Positions 1-6,166 of a DNA stretch of 9,092 bases are shown here, one piece after another; positions within the stretch are counted from its first letter, which is position 1; each line of letters starts with the position of its first letter. Source of the stretch: an uncultured Clostridia bacterium (lineage in GTDB: Bacteria > Bacillota > Clostridia > UBA1381); NCBI GenBank assembly GCA_910585795.1, contig CAJUFV010000090.1, forward strand, positions 1 to 9,092, given 5' to 3'. A program made the translations under genes and the position numbers. The notes under the pieces were generated by a model. The model searched no databases, was not told the DNA's origin, and worked only from the letters and a program-made list of their open reading frames with translations.

Positions 1-15
1 CTTTATATTTGATGC

Positions 16-44
16 TTGTTTATATTGGAAAAATGTTGTATAAT
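16..44 (+). promoter_or_regulatory. Probable SigA promoter of the glycosyltransferase operon
   Basis: A TTGTTT -35 at 16-21 lies 17 nt before a perfect TATAAT -10 at 39-44. Transcription would begin near 51, about 30 nt ahead of the glycosyltransferase start at 81. The -35 is only a fair match and the region is AT-rich, so chance similarity is possible. It is the best candidate in the 80 bases available, and the true promoter could lie before the window. Confidence 0.5.
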
Positions 45-80
45 ATATAATATACAAATTTGTGACGGGAGAAAAACATT

Positions 81-1046
81 ATGGATAAAAGTGTAAATCT
101 GTATGTGGTGGTTCCATGCTACAATGAAGAGGCGGTATTGCCTGAAACCTCAAAAAGAATGCTTGAGTTATTTTCAACAATGAAAAATGACGGCTTGATA
201 AATGATAAAAGCAGGATTGTTTTTGTAGATGACGGTTCAAAGGATAAAACATGGAGTATAATAGATTCTCTTGCGAAGGAGCATAAAGAAATTGCGGGGG
301 TGAAGCTGGCGAGAAACGCAGGTCATCAGAATGCTTTGCTTGGGGGGCTGATGACTGTAAAAAATGATTGTGACTGCGCTGTTTCCATTGATGCTGATTT
401 ACAGGATGATATCAATGTCATACCTGATATGGTAAAGCATTATATAGATGGCTATGATGTGGTATACGGCGTGCGTAATAAGCGTGATACAGATACTTTT
501 TTTAAGCGCAGTACGGCGGTTGGGTTTTATAAGCTGATGCAGGCTATGGGAGTTAATATAGTGTTTAATCATGCTGATTACAGGCTAATGAGTCGACGCG
601 CGCTTGAGGGACTGGCTGAATTCCCTGAAAGAAATTTGTTTTTAAGGGGGATGGTGCCGCTTGTTGGATACCGTTCAACAAGCGTATGCTATGACAGAAA
701 TGAGCGTTTTGCGGGTGAATCAAAATATCCTCTTAAAAAAATGCTGTCATTTGCCTTTGACGGAATAACATCATTCAGTATAAGTCCTATACGTATTATT
801 TCAACTTTTGGAGCGATTGTATGTGTAATTTCTGTCGCGATGGCTATATACGCGCTTGTTGAGAAGCTTCTCGGAAATACAGATTCGGGATGGGCGTCAT
901 TAATGATGTCTATATGGTTTATCGGAGGAGTGCAGCTATTATCCGTAGGACTTATCGGAGAATACATCGGTAAGCTTTATAAAGAAGTAAAGCGCAGACC
1001 GCGGTATATTATAGAGACTTATGTAAATGAAAAAGATAATAACTAA
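81..1046 (+). CDS. GtrB/DPM1-like polyprenyl-phosphate glycosyltransferase (GT2)
   Basis: A membrane-anchored family 2 glycosyltransferase that, by family, transfers a sugar from a nucleotide sugar to a polyprenyl (undecaprenyl) phosphate on the cytoplasmic face. The GT-A domain shows PCYNEE at residues 12-17, the nucleotide-binding VDDGSKD at 49-55 and the metal-binding DADLQDD at 104-110. The conserved RNLFLRGM (184-191) and the basic ERFAGESKYPLKKM stretch (208-221) follow. Two hydrophobic helices at about 233-259 and 272-297 anchor the C terminus, as in GtrB, YkcC and YkoT. The length of 321 aa is normal. GGGAG at 67-71 lies 9 nt before the ATG. It is the first gene of an apparent operon with the flavoprotein gene 38 nt downstream. 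The family is clear; the sugar and the final acceptor (teichoic acid, other glycan or lipid A-like modification) cannot be read from the sequence. Confidence 0.9.
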   Translation: MDKSVNLYVVVPCYNEEAVLPETSKRMLELFSTMKNDGLINDKSRIVFVDDGSKDKTWSIIDSLAKEHKEIAGVKLARNAGHQNALLGGLMTVKNDCDCAVSIDADLQDDINVIPDMVKHYIDGYDVVYGVRNKRDTDTFFKRSTAVGFYKLMQAMGVNIVFNHADYRLMSRRALEGLAEFPERNLFLRGMVPLVGYRSTSVCYDRNERFAGESKYPLKKMLSFAFDGITSFSISPIRIISTFGAIVCVISVAMAIYALVEKLLGNTDSGWASLMMSIWFIGGVQLLSVGLIGEYIGKLYKEVKRRPRYIIETYVNEKDNN

Positions 1047-1084
1047 GCTCATTTACAGAGTCTTGTGAAAGGAGAAATAACAGT

Positions 1085-2017
1085 ATGTATGATATAGTCA
1101 TAATAGGCGGCGGAGCTGCCGGATTATCAGCTGCGATATATGCCGCCAGAGGCGGTATGAAAACTCTTGTAATGGAGAAAATGGCTTGCGGAGGTCAGGT
1201 TCTGAAGACAAATGAGATAGATAATTATCCGGGATTTGCGGAAAATCCGTCGGGCGAAGCGGTAGCGAAATCAATTGAGGAGCATGCTAAAAAGTTTGAT
1301 GTGACCTTTGTAAGTGAAAATGTAAAATCAATTGAAAATGCGGAATATGACATAAAGGTTATCTACACGCGCCGTAATAAATATATGACAAAGTCAATAA
1401 TTTTTGCGACCGGAGCAACTCCGAAGCTGCTTGGTGCAGAGGGGGAGGATACGTTTACCGGAGCTGGCGTATCATATTGTGCGACATGTGACGGCGCTTT
1501 TTTTAAGGATAAAGATGTATGTGTTATAGGCGGAGGGAATACTGCTATGGAGGACGCGCTGTATCTTGCGGGATTTTGCGGCAGAGTTTATCTGCTTAAC
1601 AGAAGTCAGAGATTTCGGGCATCAGCGTCGTTGCTGGATAATGTAAAAAGAAACGGAAAAATTCAGATATTGACTGATACGGTAGTACAGAGCTTTAATG
1701 GGACACAAATGCTGGAGAATGTTGAAATTAATAATACTCGAACTGATGAAAAAAATATATTAAGGGTTTCAGGTGCAATAGTAGCAATCGGTATTACTCC
1801 GTCGTCCGCGCTTGCCGGACAGTGCGGCGTGGAGCTTTGTCCAAACGGTTTTATAAAAACAGATATGTATATGGCGACAAATGTGAAGGGTATATTTGCC
1901 GCGGGTGATGTGCGTGTGTCGCCATTGAGACAGGTGATAACCGCGGCGGCTGACGGTGCTGTGGCAGCGACATCAGCCATTAATTATATAAATGAGTTGG
2001 GAATAAAAAGTATATGA
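1085..2017 (+). CDS. trxB: Thioredoxin reductase family flavoprotein
   Basis: A low-molecular-weight thioredoxin reductase-type enzyme of 310 aa that would pass electrons through FAD and a redox disulfide to thioredoxin or a similar partner in the cytoplasm. The FAD-binding GGGAAG is at residues 8-13, the active-site disulfide CATC at 132-135, the second nucleotide-binding GGGNTA at 149-154, and the C-terminal FAD motif FAAGDVR at 271-277, followed by RQVITAAADGAVAA. The HRRxxxR element that grips the NADPH 2'-phosphate is degenerate here (NRSQRFR, 172-178), so the electron donor may not be NADPH. AAAGGAG at 1068-1074 lies 10 nt before the ATG. The stop codon overlaps the next start by 4 nt (ATGA), implying translational coupling to the amidohydrolase. 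No thioredoxin gene lies nearby. The family call is firm, the physiological role less so. Confidence 0.88.
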   Translation: MYDIVIIGGGAAGLSAAIYAARGGMKTLVMEKMACGGQVLKTNEIDNYPGFAENPSGEAVAKSIEEHAKKFDVTFVSENVKSIENAEYDIKVIYTRRNKYMTKSIIFATGATPKLLGAEGEDTFTGAGVSYCATCDGAFFKDKDVCVIGGGNTAMEDALYLAGFCGRVYLLNRSQRFRASASLLDNVKRNGKIQILTDTVVQSFNGTQMLENVEINNTRTDEKNILRVSGAIVAIGITPSSALAGQCGVELCPNGFIKTDMYMATNVKGIFAAGDVRVSPLRQVITAAADGAVAATSAINYINELGIKSI

Positions 2018-3168
2018 AAACGCTTATAAAAAACGGAAAAATCATTACAATGTCCGGCAGGGATTATGAAAATGGATGTGTGCTGTTTGATAATAAAATA
2101 CTATATGTAGGGGAAAACCGCGAGTTTTCGGCTGATAAGATTATTGATGCCGGTGGAAACTATATTTTTCCCGGACTTATTGACGCGCATTGTCATGTCG
2201 GAATGTTTGAGGATTCAATGGGGTTTGAAGGTGATGACGGAAACGAGGACAGTGACCCTGTAACACCGCATCTTCGCGCAATTGACGGTATTAATCCATT
2301 TGATCGGGGATTTGCGGAAGCGCGCGGGGCGGGTGTGACAACGGTTGTTACCGGACCGGGAAGCGCAAATCCTGTGGGCGGTCAGTTTGCCGCGATAAAA
2401 TGCCGAGGGATATGCGTGGATGATATGATAATTAAAGCGCCTGCCGCTATGAAATTCGCGCTTGGAGAAAATCCGAAAAGTGTTTACAGTGAAAAGGAAG
2501 AGGCGCCTTTTACAAGAATGGGAACAATGGCTATGATTAGAGAGCTGCTTGTAAAAGCCCGTGATTATATGGACAAGCTGGACTCGTATAATGCGGACAG
2601 TGAGGAGAATGAGAAGCCTGAATTTGATATGAAGCTTGAAGCTATGCTGCCGGTGCTCAGGAAAGAAATTCCGGTAAAAATACATGCCCACCGTGCAGAT
2701 GATATATGCAGCGCGATTCGTATAGGCAAAGAATTTGATATATGCGTAACATTGGAGCATTGCTCCGATGGTGACGCGGTGGCGTCAGTGCTGGAACGTG
2801 AAAAACTTCCGGTAATGCTTGGCCCTACTCTTTCAGACAGAAGCAAAATAGAGCTGAAAAATCTTACGTTTAAAACATATAAAAATCTTTCGGACATGGG
2901 GATAGATGTTGCTATAATAACTGACCATCCTGAAATTACTGTCGGTAATCTGCCGTTATGCGCGGTTATGGCTGTAAAGCATGGAATGAATGAGCGTAAG
3001 GCTCTTGAAGCTGTGACTATTACGGCGGCTAAGAACTGCTGGATTGATGACAGAGTGGGGAGTATTGAAAAGGGAAAGGATGCGGATATTGCGGTGTTTA
3101 CTGATTTGCCTACCCACTTTGACGCTGAGTGTATTATGACGTTTATAGACGGAGAACAGGTAAAATAA
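2014..3168 (+). CDS. Metal-dependent amidohydrolase, imidazolonepropionase-like
   Basis: A 384-aa amidohydrolase-superfamily enzyme with the composite beta-sandwich plus TIM-barrel fold. Metal ligands are recognisable: HCH at residues 59-61 after FPGLIDA, HAH at 224-226, LEH at 248-250 and TDH at 303-305. The C terminus carries the usual GSIEKGKDADIAVF segment (349-362) that rebuilds the sandwich. The GVTTVVTGPGSANPVGG stretch (107-123) and MKFALGENPK (146-155) are typical of the subgroup often annotated as imidazolonepropionase-like. Histidine-degradation genes are absent here, so that label should not be read as a pathway assignment; it may hydrolyse a cyclic amide or a dipeptide. It overlaps the flavoprotein gene by 4 nt and has only a weak GGGA-type ribosome binding site, so its translation probably depends on ribosomes finishing the upstream gene. 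Substrate unknown. Confidence 0.85.
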   Translation: MKTLIKNGKIITMSGRDYENGCVLFDNKILYVGENREFSADKIIDAGGNYIFPGLIDAHCHVGMFEDSMGFEGDDGNEDSDPVTPHLRAIDGINPFDRGFAEARGAGVTTVVTGPGSANPVGGQFAAIKCRGICVDDMIIKAPAAMKFALGENPKSVYSEKEEAPFTRMGTMAMIRELLVKARDYMDKLDSYNADSEENEKPEFDMKLEAMLPVLRKEIPVKIHAHRADDICSAIRIGKEFDICVTLEHCSDGDAVASVLEREKLPVMLGPTLSDRSKIELKNLTFKTYKNLSDMGIDVAIITDHPEITVGNLPLCAVMAVKHGMNERKALEAVTITAAKNCWIDDRVGSIEKGKDADIAVFTDLPTHFDAECIMTFIDGEQVK

Positions 3169-3169
3169 G

Positions 3170-3204
3170 ATAAAAATACAAACACGGGCTATAGTCCGTG
3201 TTTG
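3170..3204 (-). terminator. Intrinsic terminator of the DtxR-family gene
   Basis: CAAACACGG (3179-3187) pairs with CCGTGTTTG (3196-3204) around an 8-nt centre that can close further through GC and a GU pair. Read on the minus strand the hairpin is followed by TATTTTTAT (3178-3170), a good U-rich tail, and it begins 8 nt past the stop of the regulator gene. Read on the plus strand the tail is only TTTG, so it would stop the converging amidohydrolase transcript less well. Confidence 0.78.
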
Positions 3205-3211
3205 CATGCGC

Positions 3212-3580
3212 TTAATTCATTTCAGATAATTTTTTCTTTATAATAGTGAAGGTTTCGTCACTTATAATGTGTTCAATTTTGCATGCATCACGCGCGGCAA
3301 TATCATGGCTGACACCCAGTGAGGCAAGAAACTGTGACAGTATATTATGACGCTCGTAAATTTTTTCTGCTACATCATTGCCTATGTCTGTGAGTAAAAT
3401 CATACCGTTTGGGTCAAAGGTTATATATCCGTTATCCTTTAAAAGACCAACGGCTCGGCTTACGCTGGGCTTTGAGACATTCATTTCATGGGCAATGTCG
3501 ATTGAGCGCACATATCCGAAACGGTTCTTCAAGATAAGAATAGTTTCAAGATACATTTCGCCAGATTCATGCAGTTCCAT
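3212..3580 (-). CDS. DtxR/MntR-family metal-dependent repressor
   Basis: A 122-aa dimeric metalloregulator with the two-domain architecture of MntR: an N-terminal winged helix-turn-helix (about 24-60, recognition region VSKPSVSRAVGLLK) and a helical dimerisation and metal-binding domain. It lacks the SH3-like third domain of DtxR/IdeR. Compared with DtxR, the ligand positions M10, C102, E105 and H106 are kept as M9, C100, E103 and H104, and H79 as H78, while E83 and H98 are replaced (S82, A96). Compared with MntR of Bacillus, Asp8 and Glu99 are Met and Cys. That pattern leans towards the iron-type site, but neither feo nor mnt genes adjoin, so the metal is not settled. GAGGAG (3594-3589) lies 8 nt before the ATG. 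It converges on the amidohydrolase and has its own promoter and terminator, so it is probably monocistronic. Confidence 0.88.
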   Translation of the reverse strand: MELHESGEMYLETILILKNRFGYVRSIDIAHEMNVSKPSVSRAVGLLKDNGYITFDPNGMILLTDIGNDVAEKIYERHNILSQFLASLGVSHDIAARDACKIEHIISDETFTIIKKKLSEMN

Positions 3581-3609
3581 AATAAAAACTCCTCATTATA
3601 ATTATATAT

Positions 3610-3638
3610 ATTGTAGCATATCATCAAGAAAAATTCAA
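3610..3638 (-). promoter_or_regulatory. SigA promoter of the DtxR-family gene
   Basis: On the minus strand TTGAAT (3638-3633) is followed after 17 nt by TACAAT (3615-3610), with TGC directly ahead giving an extended -10 (TGnTACAAT). Transcription would start near 3603, leaving a leader of about 22 nt with the GAGGAG ribosome binding site. I see no clear palindromic metal-repressor operator over it, only AT-rich sequence downstream of the -10. Confidence 0.65.
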
Positions 3639-3652
3639 GTGAAAATAAGCTG

Positions 3653-3686
3653 AAAAACGCTCTGGATTATATTTCAGAGCGTTTTT
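3653..3686 (-). terminator. Symmetric intrinsic terminator after the aldo/keto reductase
   Basis: AAAAACGCTCTG (3653-3664) pairs perfectly with CAGAGCGTTTTT (3675-3686) around a 10-nt loop. The 12-bp stem has five A/T pairs at each end, so it gives a U5 tail on either strand. It lies 12 nt beyond the stop of the minus-strand aldo/keto reductase and would insulate the regulator promoter at 3610-3638 from read-through. It could also stop any plus-strand transcript leaking past 3204. Confidence 0.88.
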
Positions 3687-3698
3687 AGATGTGAGATA

Positions 3699-4685
3699 TT
3701 ACTTTAAAATTTCATCAATAGCATTTAGTTCATCAGATGTGAAATTAAGATTATTCAGCGCGCCGGCATTTTCGGTGATTTGAGAAGGCCTTGATGCGCC
3801 AAGAAGAACACTGGTGAGTTTGCCGCCCCGTAAATTCCATGCACAGGCCATTTGAGCAAGTGACTGACCTCTGTTTTCCGCGAGCGCGTTAAGCCTTACT
3901 ATTTTTTCGATTTTTTTTGCGGTTATACCATCTTTTGTCAGGAAAGGAGAGCTTTTTGCAGCTCTTGAATCAGCGGGAATACCGTTTATATATTTGTTTG
4001 TAAGCATACCCTGAGCAAGAGGACAGAATGAAATAGAACCAATGCCTTCTTCATCCAGTACATCCTGAAGCCCATTTTCAATTTGACGTTCAAACATATT
4101 GTATCTGGGCTGGTGTATAAGGAGGGGGGTGCCAAGAGCTTTCATAAGCTGTGACATTTGTTTTGTCTGTTCAGCGTTATAATTTGAAACACCGGTATAC
4201 AGAGCTTTACCGCTTCTGACGATATGGTCAAGAGCTGCTGCGGTTTCTTCCATAGGAGTATCGGGGTCGGGGCGGTGGTGATAAAAAATGTCAACATAGT
4301 CTATTCCCAGTCTTTTAAGACTTTGGTCAAGGCTGGCAATAAGATATTTTCTTGAACCATGGTCTCCGTAAGGACCGTCCCACATTCCATATCCGGCTTT
4401 TGTGGAAATGAGAAGCTCATCACGGTAAGGGGCAAATTCATTTTTCATAACCTTGCCGAAATTTTCTTCGGCACTTCCCGGATATGGTCCATAATTATTG
4501 GCAAGGTCAAAATGTGTGATGCCGAGGTCGAAGGCTGTTGTAAGCATGGACACCATATTATCGTAGTTATCTCCGCTGCCGAAATTATGCCATAAACCGA
4601 GTGAAAATGCGGGCAGCTTGAGACCGCTGTTTCCAGACCGTCGGTATATCATGTTATCATATCGTTTTTCATTTGCAATGTACAT
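3699..4685 (-). CDS. Aldo/keto reductase, YghZ-like (AKR14-type)
   Basis: A cytosolic NADPH-dependent oxidoreductase with the TIM-barrel fold, reducing aldehydes or ketones. Numbered from the chosen start, the catalytic tetrad is Asp60 and Tyr65 (in FDLANNYG), Lys96 (STKAGYGMW) and His136 or 137 (YHHRPDP). The phosphate-grasping LLGASRP at 294-300 is present. The sequence resembles E. coli YghZ, a glyceraldehyde-3-phosphate/methylglyoxal reductase, and voltage-gated potassium channel beta subunits, so aldehyde detoxification is a fair inference. Length 328 aa is normal. The frame extends back to ATGs at 4709 and 4703, but AAAGGA lies 9 nt before the ATG at 4685, which makes 4685 the better start. 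It is monocistronic, divergent from the transporter-like gene and driven by a near-perfect promoter. Confidence 0.9.
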   Translation of the reverse strand: MYIANEKRYDNMIYRRSGNSGLKLPAFSLGLWHNFGSGDNYDNMVSMLTTAFDLGITHFDLANNYGPYPGSAEENFGKVMKNEFAPYRDELLISTKAGYGMWDGPYGDHGSRKYLIASLDQSLKRLGIDYVDIFYHHRPDPDTPMEETAAALDHIVRSGKALYTGVSNYNAEQTKQMSQLMKALGTPLLIHQPRYNMFERQIENGLQDVLDEEGIGSISFCPLAQGMLTNKYINGIPADSRAAKSSPFLTKDGITAKKIEKIVRLNALAENRGQSLAQMACAWNLRGGKLTSVLLGASRPSQITENAGALNNLNFTSDELNAIDEILK

Positions 4686-4735
4686 TTTATTTATTCCTTT
4701 CATAATCATATATTAAATAGATTTATATACATATA

Positions 4736-4765
4736 ATTATATCAAAGGTTTTGCGTGTGTGTCAA
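4736..4765 (-). promoter_or_regulatory. Strong SigA promoter of the aldo/keto reductase
   Basis: On the minus strand a perfect TTGACA (4765-4760) precedes a perfect TATAAT (4741-4736) by 18 nt, with TGA just ahead of the -10 (extended -10). Transcription would start near 4729, giving a leader of about 44 nt. Such a strong core promoter usually means either high constitutive expression or control by a repressor. Confidence 0.85.
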
Positions 4766-4798
4766 TATAATTTAATCAAATTTAAAGCTATCTCTGCC

Positions 4799-4827
4799 TT
4801 GACAAAACAAAAACGCGATAGTATAAT
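4799..4827 (+). promoter_or_regulatory. Strong SigA promoter of the FNT-like gene
   Basis: Perfect TTGACA (4799-4804) and perfect TATAAT (4822-4827) hexamers are spaced by the optimal 17 nt. Transcription would start near 4834, 30 nt before the first ATG. AACAAAA (4806-4812) and TTTTGTT (4827-4833) form an inverted repeat flanking the -10 and could be a repressor site, though AT-rich repeats of this size also arise by chance. Confidence 0.88.
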
Positions 4828-4863
4828 TTTGTTAACGGGTGTTATTGACAGAAGGATGATATA

Positions 4864-5520
4864 ATGAAACGGGGATTATATATGAAAAGGAATGTATCTG
4901 TTTATATAAATGGAATAATGGCCGGCGTTCTGCTTGTCATAGGTTGTGCGGCGAGTATGTGCGCGGAATCAAAGGCGCTGGGAGCTTTTCTGTTTAGTCT
5001 TGGATTGTTTGCTATAATAACCTTTGATTTTGGACTGTATACAGGGAAGGCGGGATATATGGCAGTAAAACCGCCATCGTACATAGCAGAAGTGATTTTA
5101 ACATTTTTCGGTAACGCTACAGGAACGGCAATAGGAGGAACATTGCTGCATGTAACTCGTTTTGGAAATTCGTTTGCAATCAAAGCGTCTGAAATTATAG
5201 ATATAAAGTTTTCGGATAATCCGCTGAGTGTATTTGCGCTGGCAATTTTCTGCGGAATATTGATGTTTGCCGCAGTAGAAGGAAACAGGAGATGCAGAGA
5301 GGAGAAAAATTATGCGGGAGCGCTTTTTTCAGCTGTTGTGCCTGTTATGGTGTTTATAGTTTGCGGCTTTAATCATTGCGTCGCTGATATGGCGTATTTT
5401 TTTATAAGCGGATGCTCGCATGGGTATGATGCTCCTTTGTATTTCCTTATGGCTGTCATAGGAAATGCTGTCGGATGTATGGCTATACCTATGATGAAAA
5501 GGCTTGCGGCAAAGAGTTGA
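4864..5520 (+). CDS. Short formate/nitrite transporter (FNT)-like membrane protein
   Basis: A 218-aa integral membrane protein with roughly six hydrophobic segments (about 12-33, 38-58, 74-97, 121-139, 153-169 and 191-211). It resembles the FNT channel family that moves formate, nitrite, hydrosulfide or related small anions. GLYTGKAG (57-64) sits where FNT proteins have ELFTGN. FFGNATGTAIGG (81-92) matches the first gate region. GFNHCVADM (168-176) matches the GFEHSVANM segment with the central histidine (H171 here). AVIGNAVGCMAIP (197-209) matches the closing GNxxGG helix. It is about 50 residues shorter than typical FNT members and lacks the usual LCN motif of the fourth helix. AGAAGG lies 8 nt before the ATG at 4864; an in-frame ATG at 4882 with GGGG 7 nt ahead is an equally possible start. 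Substrate unknown. Confidence 0.72.
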   Translation: MKRGLYMKRNVSVYINGIMAGVLLVIGCAASMCAESKALGAFLFSLGLFAIITFDFGLYTGKAGYMAVKPPSYIAEVILTFFGNATGTAIGGTLLHVTRFGNSFAIKASEIIDIKFSDNPLSVFALAIFCGILMFAAVEGNRRCREEKNYAGALFSAVVPVMVFIVCGFNHCVADMAYFFISGCSHGYDAPLYFLMAVIGNAVGCMAIPMMKRLAAKS

Positions 5521-5529
5521 TTATATGAT

Positions 5530-5566
5530 AAATCAGCCTCATTTTATAGATGTTGAGGCTGATTTT
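5530..5566 (+). terminator. Intrinsic terminator after the FNT-like gene
   Basis: AAATCAGCCTCA (5530-5541) pairs perfectly with TGAGGCTGATTT (5554-5565) around a 12-nt loop, giving a 12-bp stem that ends in TTTT. It starts 9 nt after the stop codon, so the FNT-like gene is a single-gene transcript separated from the ribosomal operon. Confidence 0.85.
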
Positions 5567-5581
5567 CAAATAATTACAATT

Positions 5582-5603
5582 AATTGTCAAATAAATTGTC
5601 AAA
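5582..5603 (+). repeat. Direct repeat AATTGTCAAA upstream of the rpmG promoter
   Basis: AATTGTCAAA occurs at 5582-5591 and again at 5594-5603, a 12-bp period, just upstream of the A-rich tract before the -35. The first copy overlaps a perfect 12-bp palindrome, ACAATTAATTGT (5576-5587). The region could serve as an UP element or bind a regulator; the repeats are exact but short and AT-rich. Confidence 0.45.
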
Positions 5604-5618
5604 AAATTAAAAAAATAC

Positions 5619-5647
5619 TTGACTTATTATAGGATAGATGGTATAAT
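5619..5647 (+). promoter_or_regulatory. Main promoter of the rpmG-secE-nusG-rplK-rplA operon
   Basis: TTGACT (5619-5624) and a perfect TATAAT (5642-5647) are 17 nt apart. A nearly pure A/T tract (5601-5617) lies directly upstream and looks like an UP element, as expected for a heavily transcribed ribosomal operon. The start would be near 5654, giving a leader of about 72 nt before rpmG. I see no equally good promoter inside the operon. Confidence 0.88.
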
Positions 5648-5657
5648 AACTACATTC

Positions 5658-5696
5658 GAACGAAAGTTCTTTTTTTTATGTGTGGAATAAAAGAAC
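5658..5696 (+). promoter_or_regulatory. rpmG leader with two mutually exclusive hairpins
   Basis: GAAC (5658-5661), tetraloop GAAA and GTTC (5666-5669) form a small hairpin followed at once by eight Ts (5670-5677), like a miniature terminator. The same GTTC begins GTTCTTTT (5666-5673), which pairs perfectly over 8 bp with AAAAGAAC (5689-5696). The two folds exclude each other. The first would lie only about 5 nt from the 5' end, so it may protect the mRNA rather than end transcription. The pairing is seen directly; a regulatory role is inference. Confidence 0.4.
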
Positions 5697-5725
5697 ATAT
5701 ATACAAAATGCGGAGGTGTTAAAAG

Positions 5726-5875
5726 ATGAGAGTAAAGATTACATTGGCATGCAGTGAATGCAAGCAGAGAAACTATAACACAATGAAAAATAAGAAGAAT
5801 GACCCTGACAGACTTGAAATGAATAAATACTGCAAGTTCTGCAGAAAGCACACTCTTCACAAGGAAACCAAATAA
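5726..5875 (+). CDS. rpmG: Ribosomal protein bL33, zinc-binding form
   Basis: A 49-residue protein of the large ribosomal subunit, sited near the tRNA exit site. It begins MRVKITLACSECKQRNY and contains a zinc ribbon formed by CSEC (9-12) and CKFC (36-39), so it is the zinc-containing C+ type that a Zur-controlled C- paralogue could replace during zinc shortage. Length and the closing HTLHKETK are typical of the family. CGGAGGTG ends 7 nt before the ATG and is a strong ribosome binding site. It opens the operon; secE follows after 25 nt. In many Clostridia a tRNA-Trp gene stands between the two, and none is present here. Confidence 0.97.
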   Translation: MRVKITLACSECKQRNYNTMKNKKNDPDRLEMNKYCKFCRKHTLHKETK

Positions 5876-5900
5876 TTTGATTGAGTAAGGATGTGTAAAA

Positions 5901-6131
5901 ATGGCTGATACAAATTTAACAAATACAAAAAAAGTAAGCTTTGGCACAAAGGTTAAAAGATTTTTTAAAGAGACCAAGGCTGAGCTTAAAAAGGTCACAT
6001 GGCCTACAAAGGAACAGCTTATTCACAACACAGGTGTAATTATTGTATTCATTATTATAATTGCGGTTATTCTGTCAGTTCTTGACCTTGGATTTGGAAA
6101 ATTATTTGCAATGCTGACAAATATACTATAA
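5901..6131 (+). CDS. secE: Preprotein translocase subunit SecE
   Basis: The small essential subunit of the SecYEG channel that clamps the two halves of SecY in the cytoplasmic membrane. The 76-aa protein has the Gram-positive single-span form: a basic amphipathic stretch with the signature FFKETKAELKKVTWPTKEQL (21-40), then one transmembrane helix at about 44-67, with the N terminus in the cytoplasm. TAAGGA lies about 9 nt before the ATG, a moderate ribosome binding site. Its position between rpmG and nusG is the standard bacterial arrangement; nusG begins 35 nt downstream. Confidence 0.96.
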   Translation: MADTNLTNTKKVSFGTKVKRFFKETKAELKKVTWPTKEQLIHNTGVIIVFIIIIAVILSVLDLGFGKLFAMLTNIL

Positions 6132-6166
6132 TTTTGTCGGACGAGCAGTCAGGAAGGAGAACGGTT

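Noticed and set aside
2215..2760. Long open frame antisense to the amidohydrolase gene
   Set aside because: It lacks a ribosome binding site and family motifs and lies opposite a gene with clear catalytic motifs; it is a shadow of that gene's codon use.
3378..3653. Open frame antisense to the DtxR-family gene, running into its promoter
   Set aside because: It has no ribosome binding site or recognisable motifs, and the opposite strand encodes a clear regulator.
4686..4709. Earlier ATGs for the aldo/keto reductase
   Set aside because: They add eight residues and overlap the AAAGGA site that is well placed for the ATG at 4685.
4845..4865. A second TTGACA ... TATAAT pair over the FNT-like start codon
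   Set aside because: The spacer is only 9 nt, too short for RNA polymerase; the promoter at 4799-4827 is ideal.
5876..5900. tRNA-Trp gene between rpmG and secE, as in many Clostridia
   Set aside because: The gap is only 25 nt, too short for a tRNA gene.
6134..6166. Upstream TTG start adding 11 residues to NusG
   Set aside because: It has no ribosome binding site, while the ATG at 6167 has a strong AGGAAGGAGA and matches the usual NusG N terminus.
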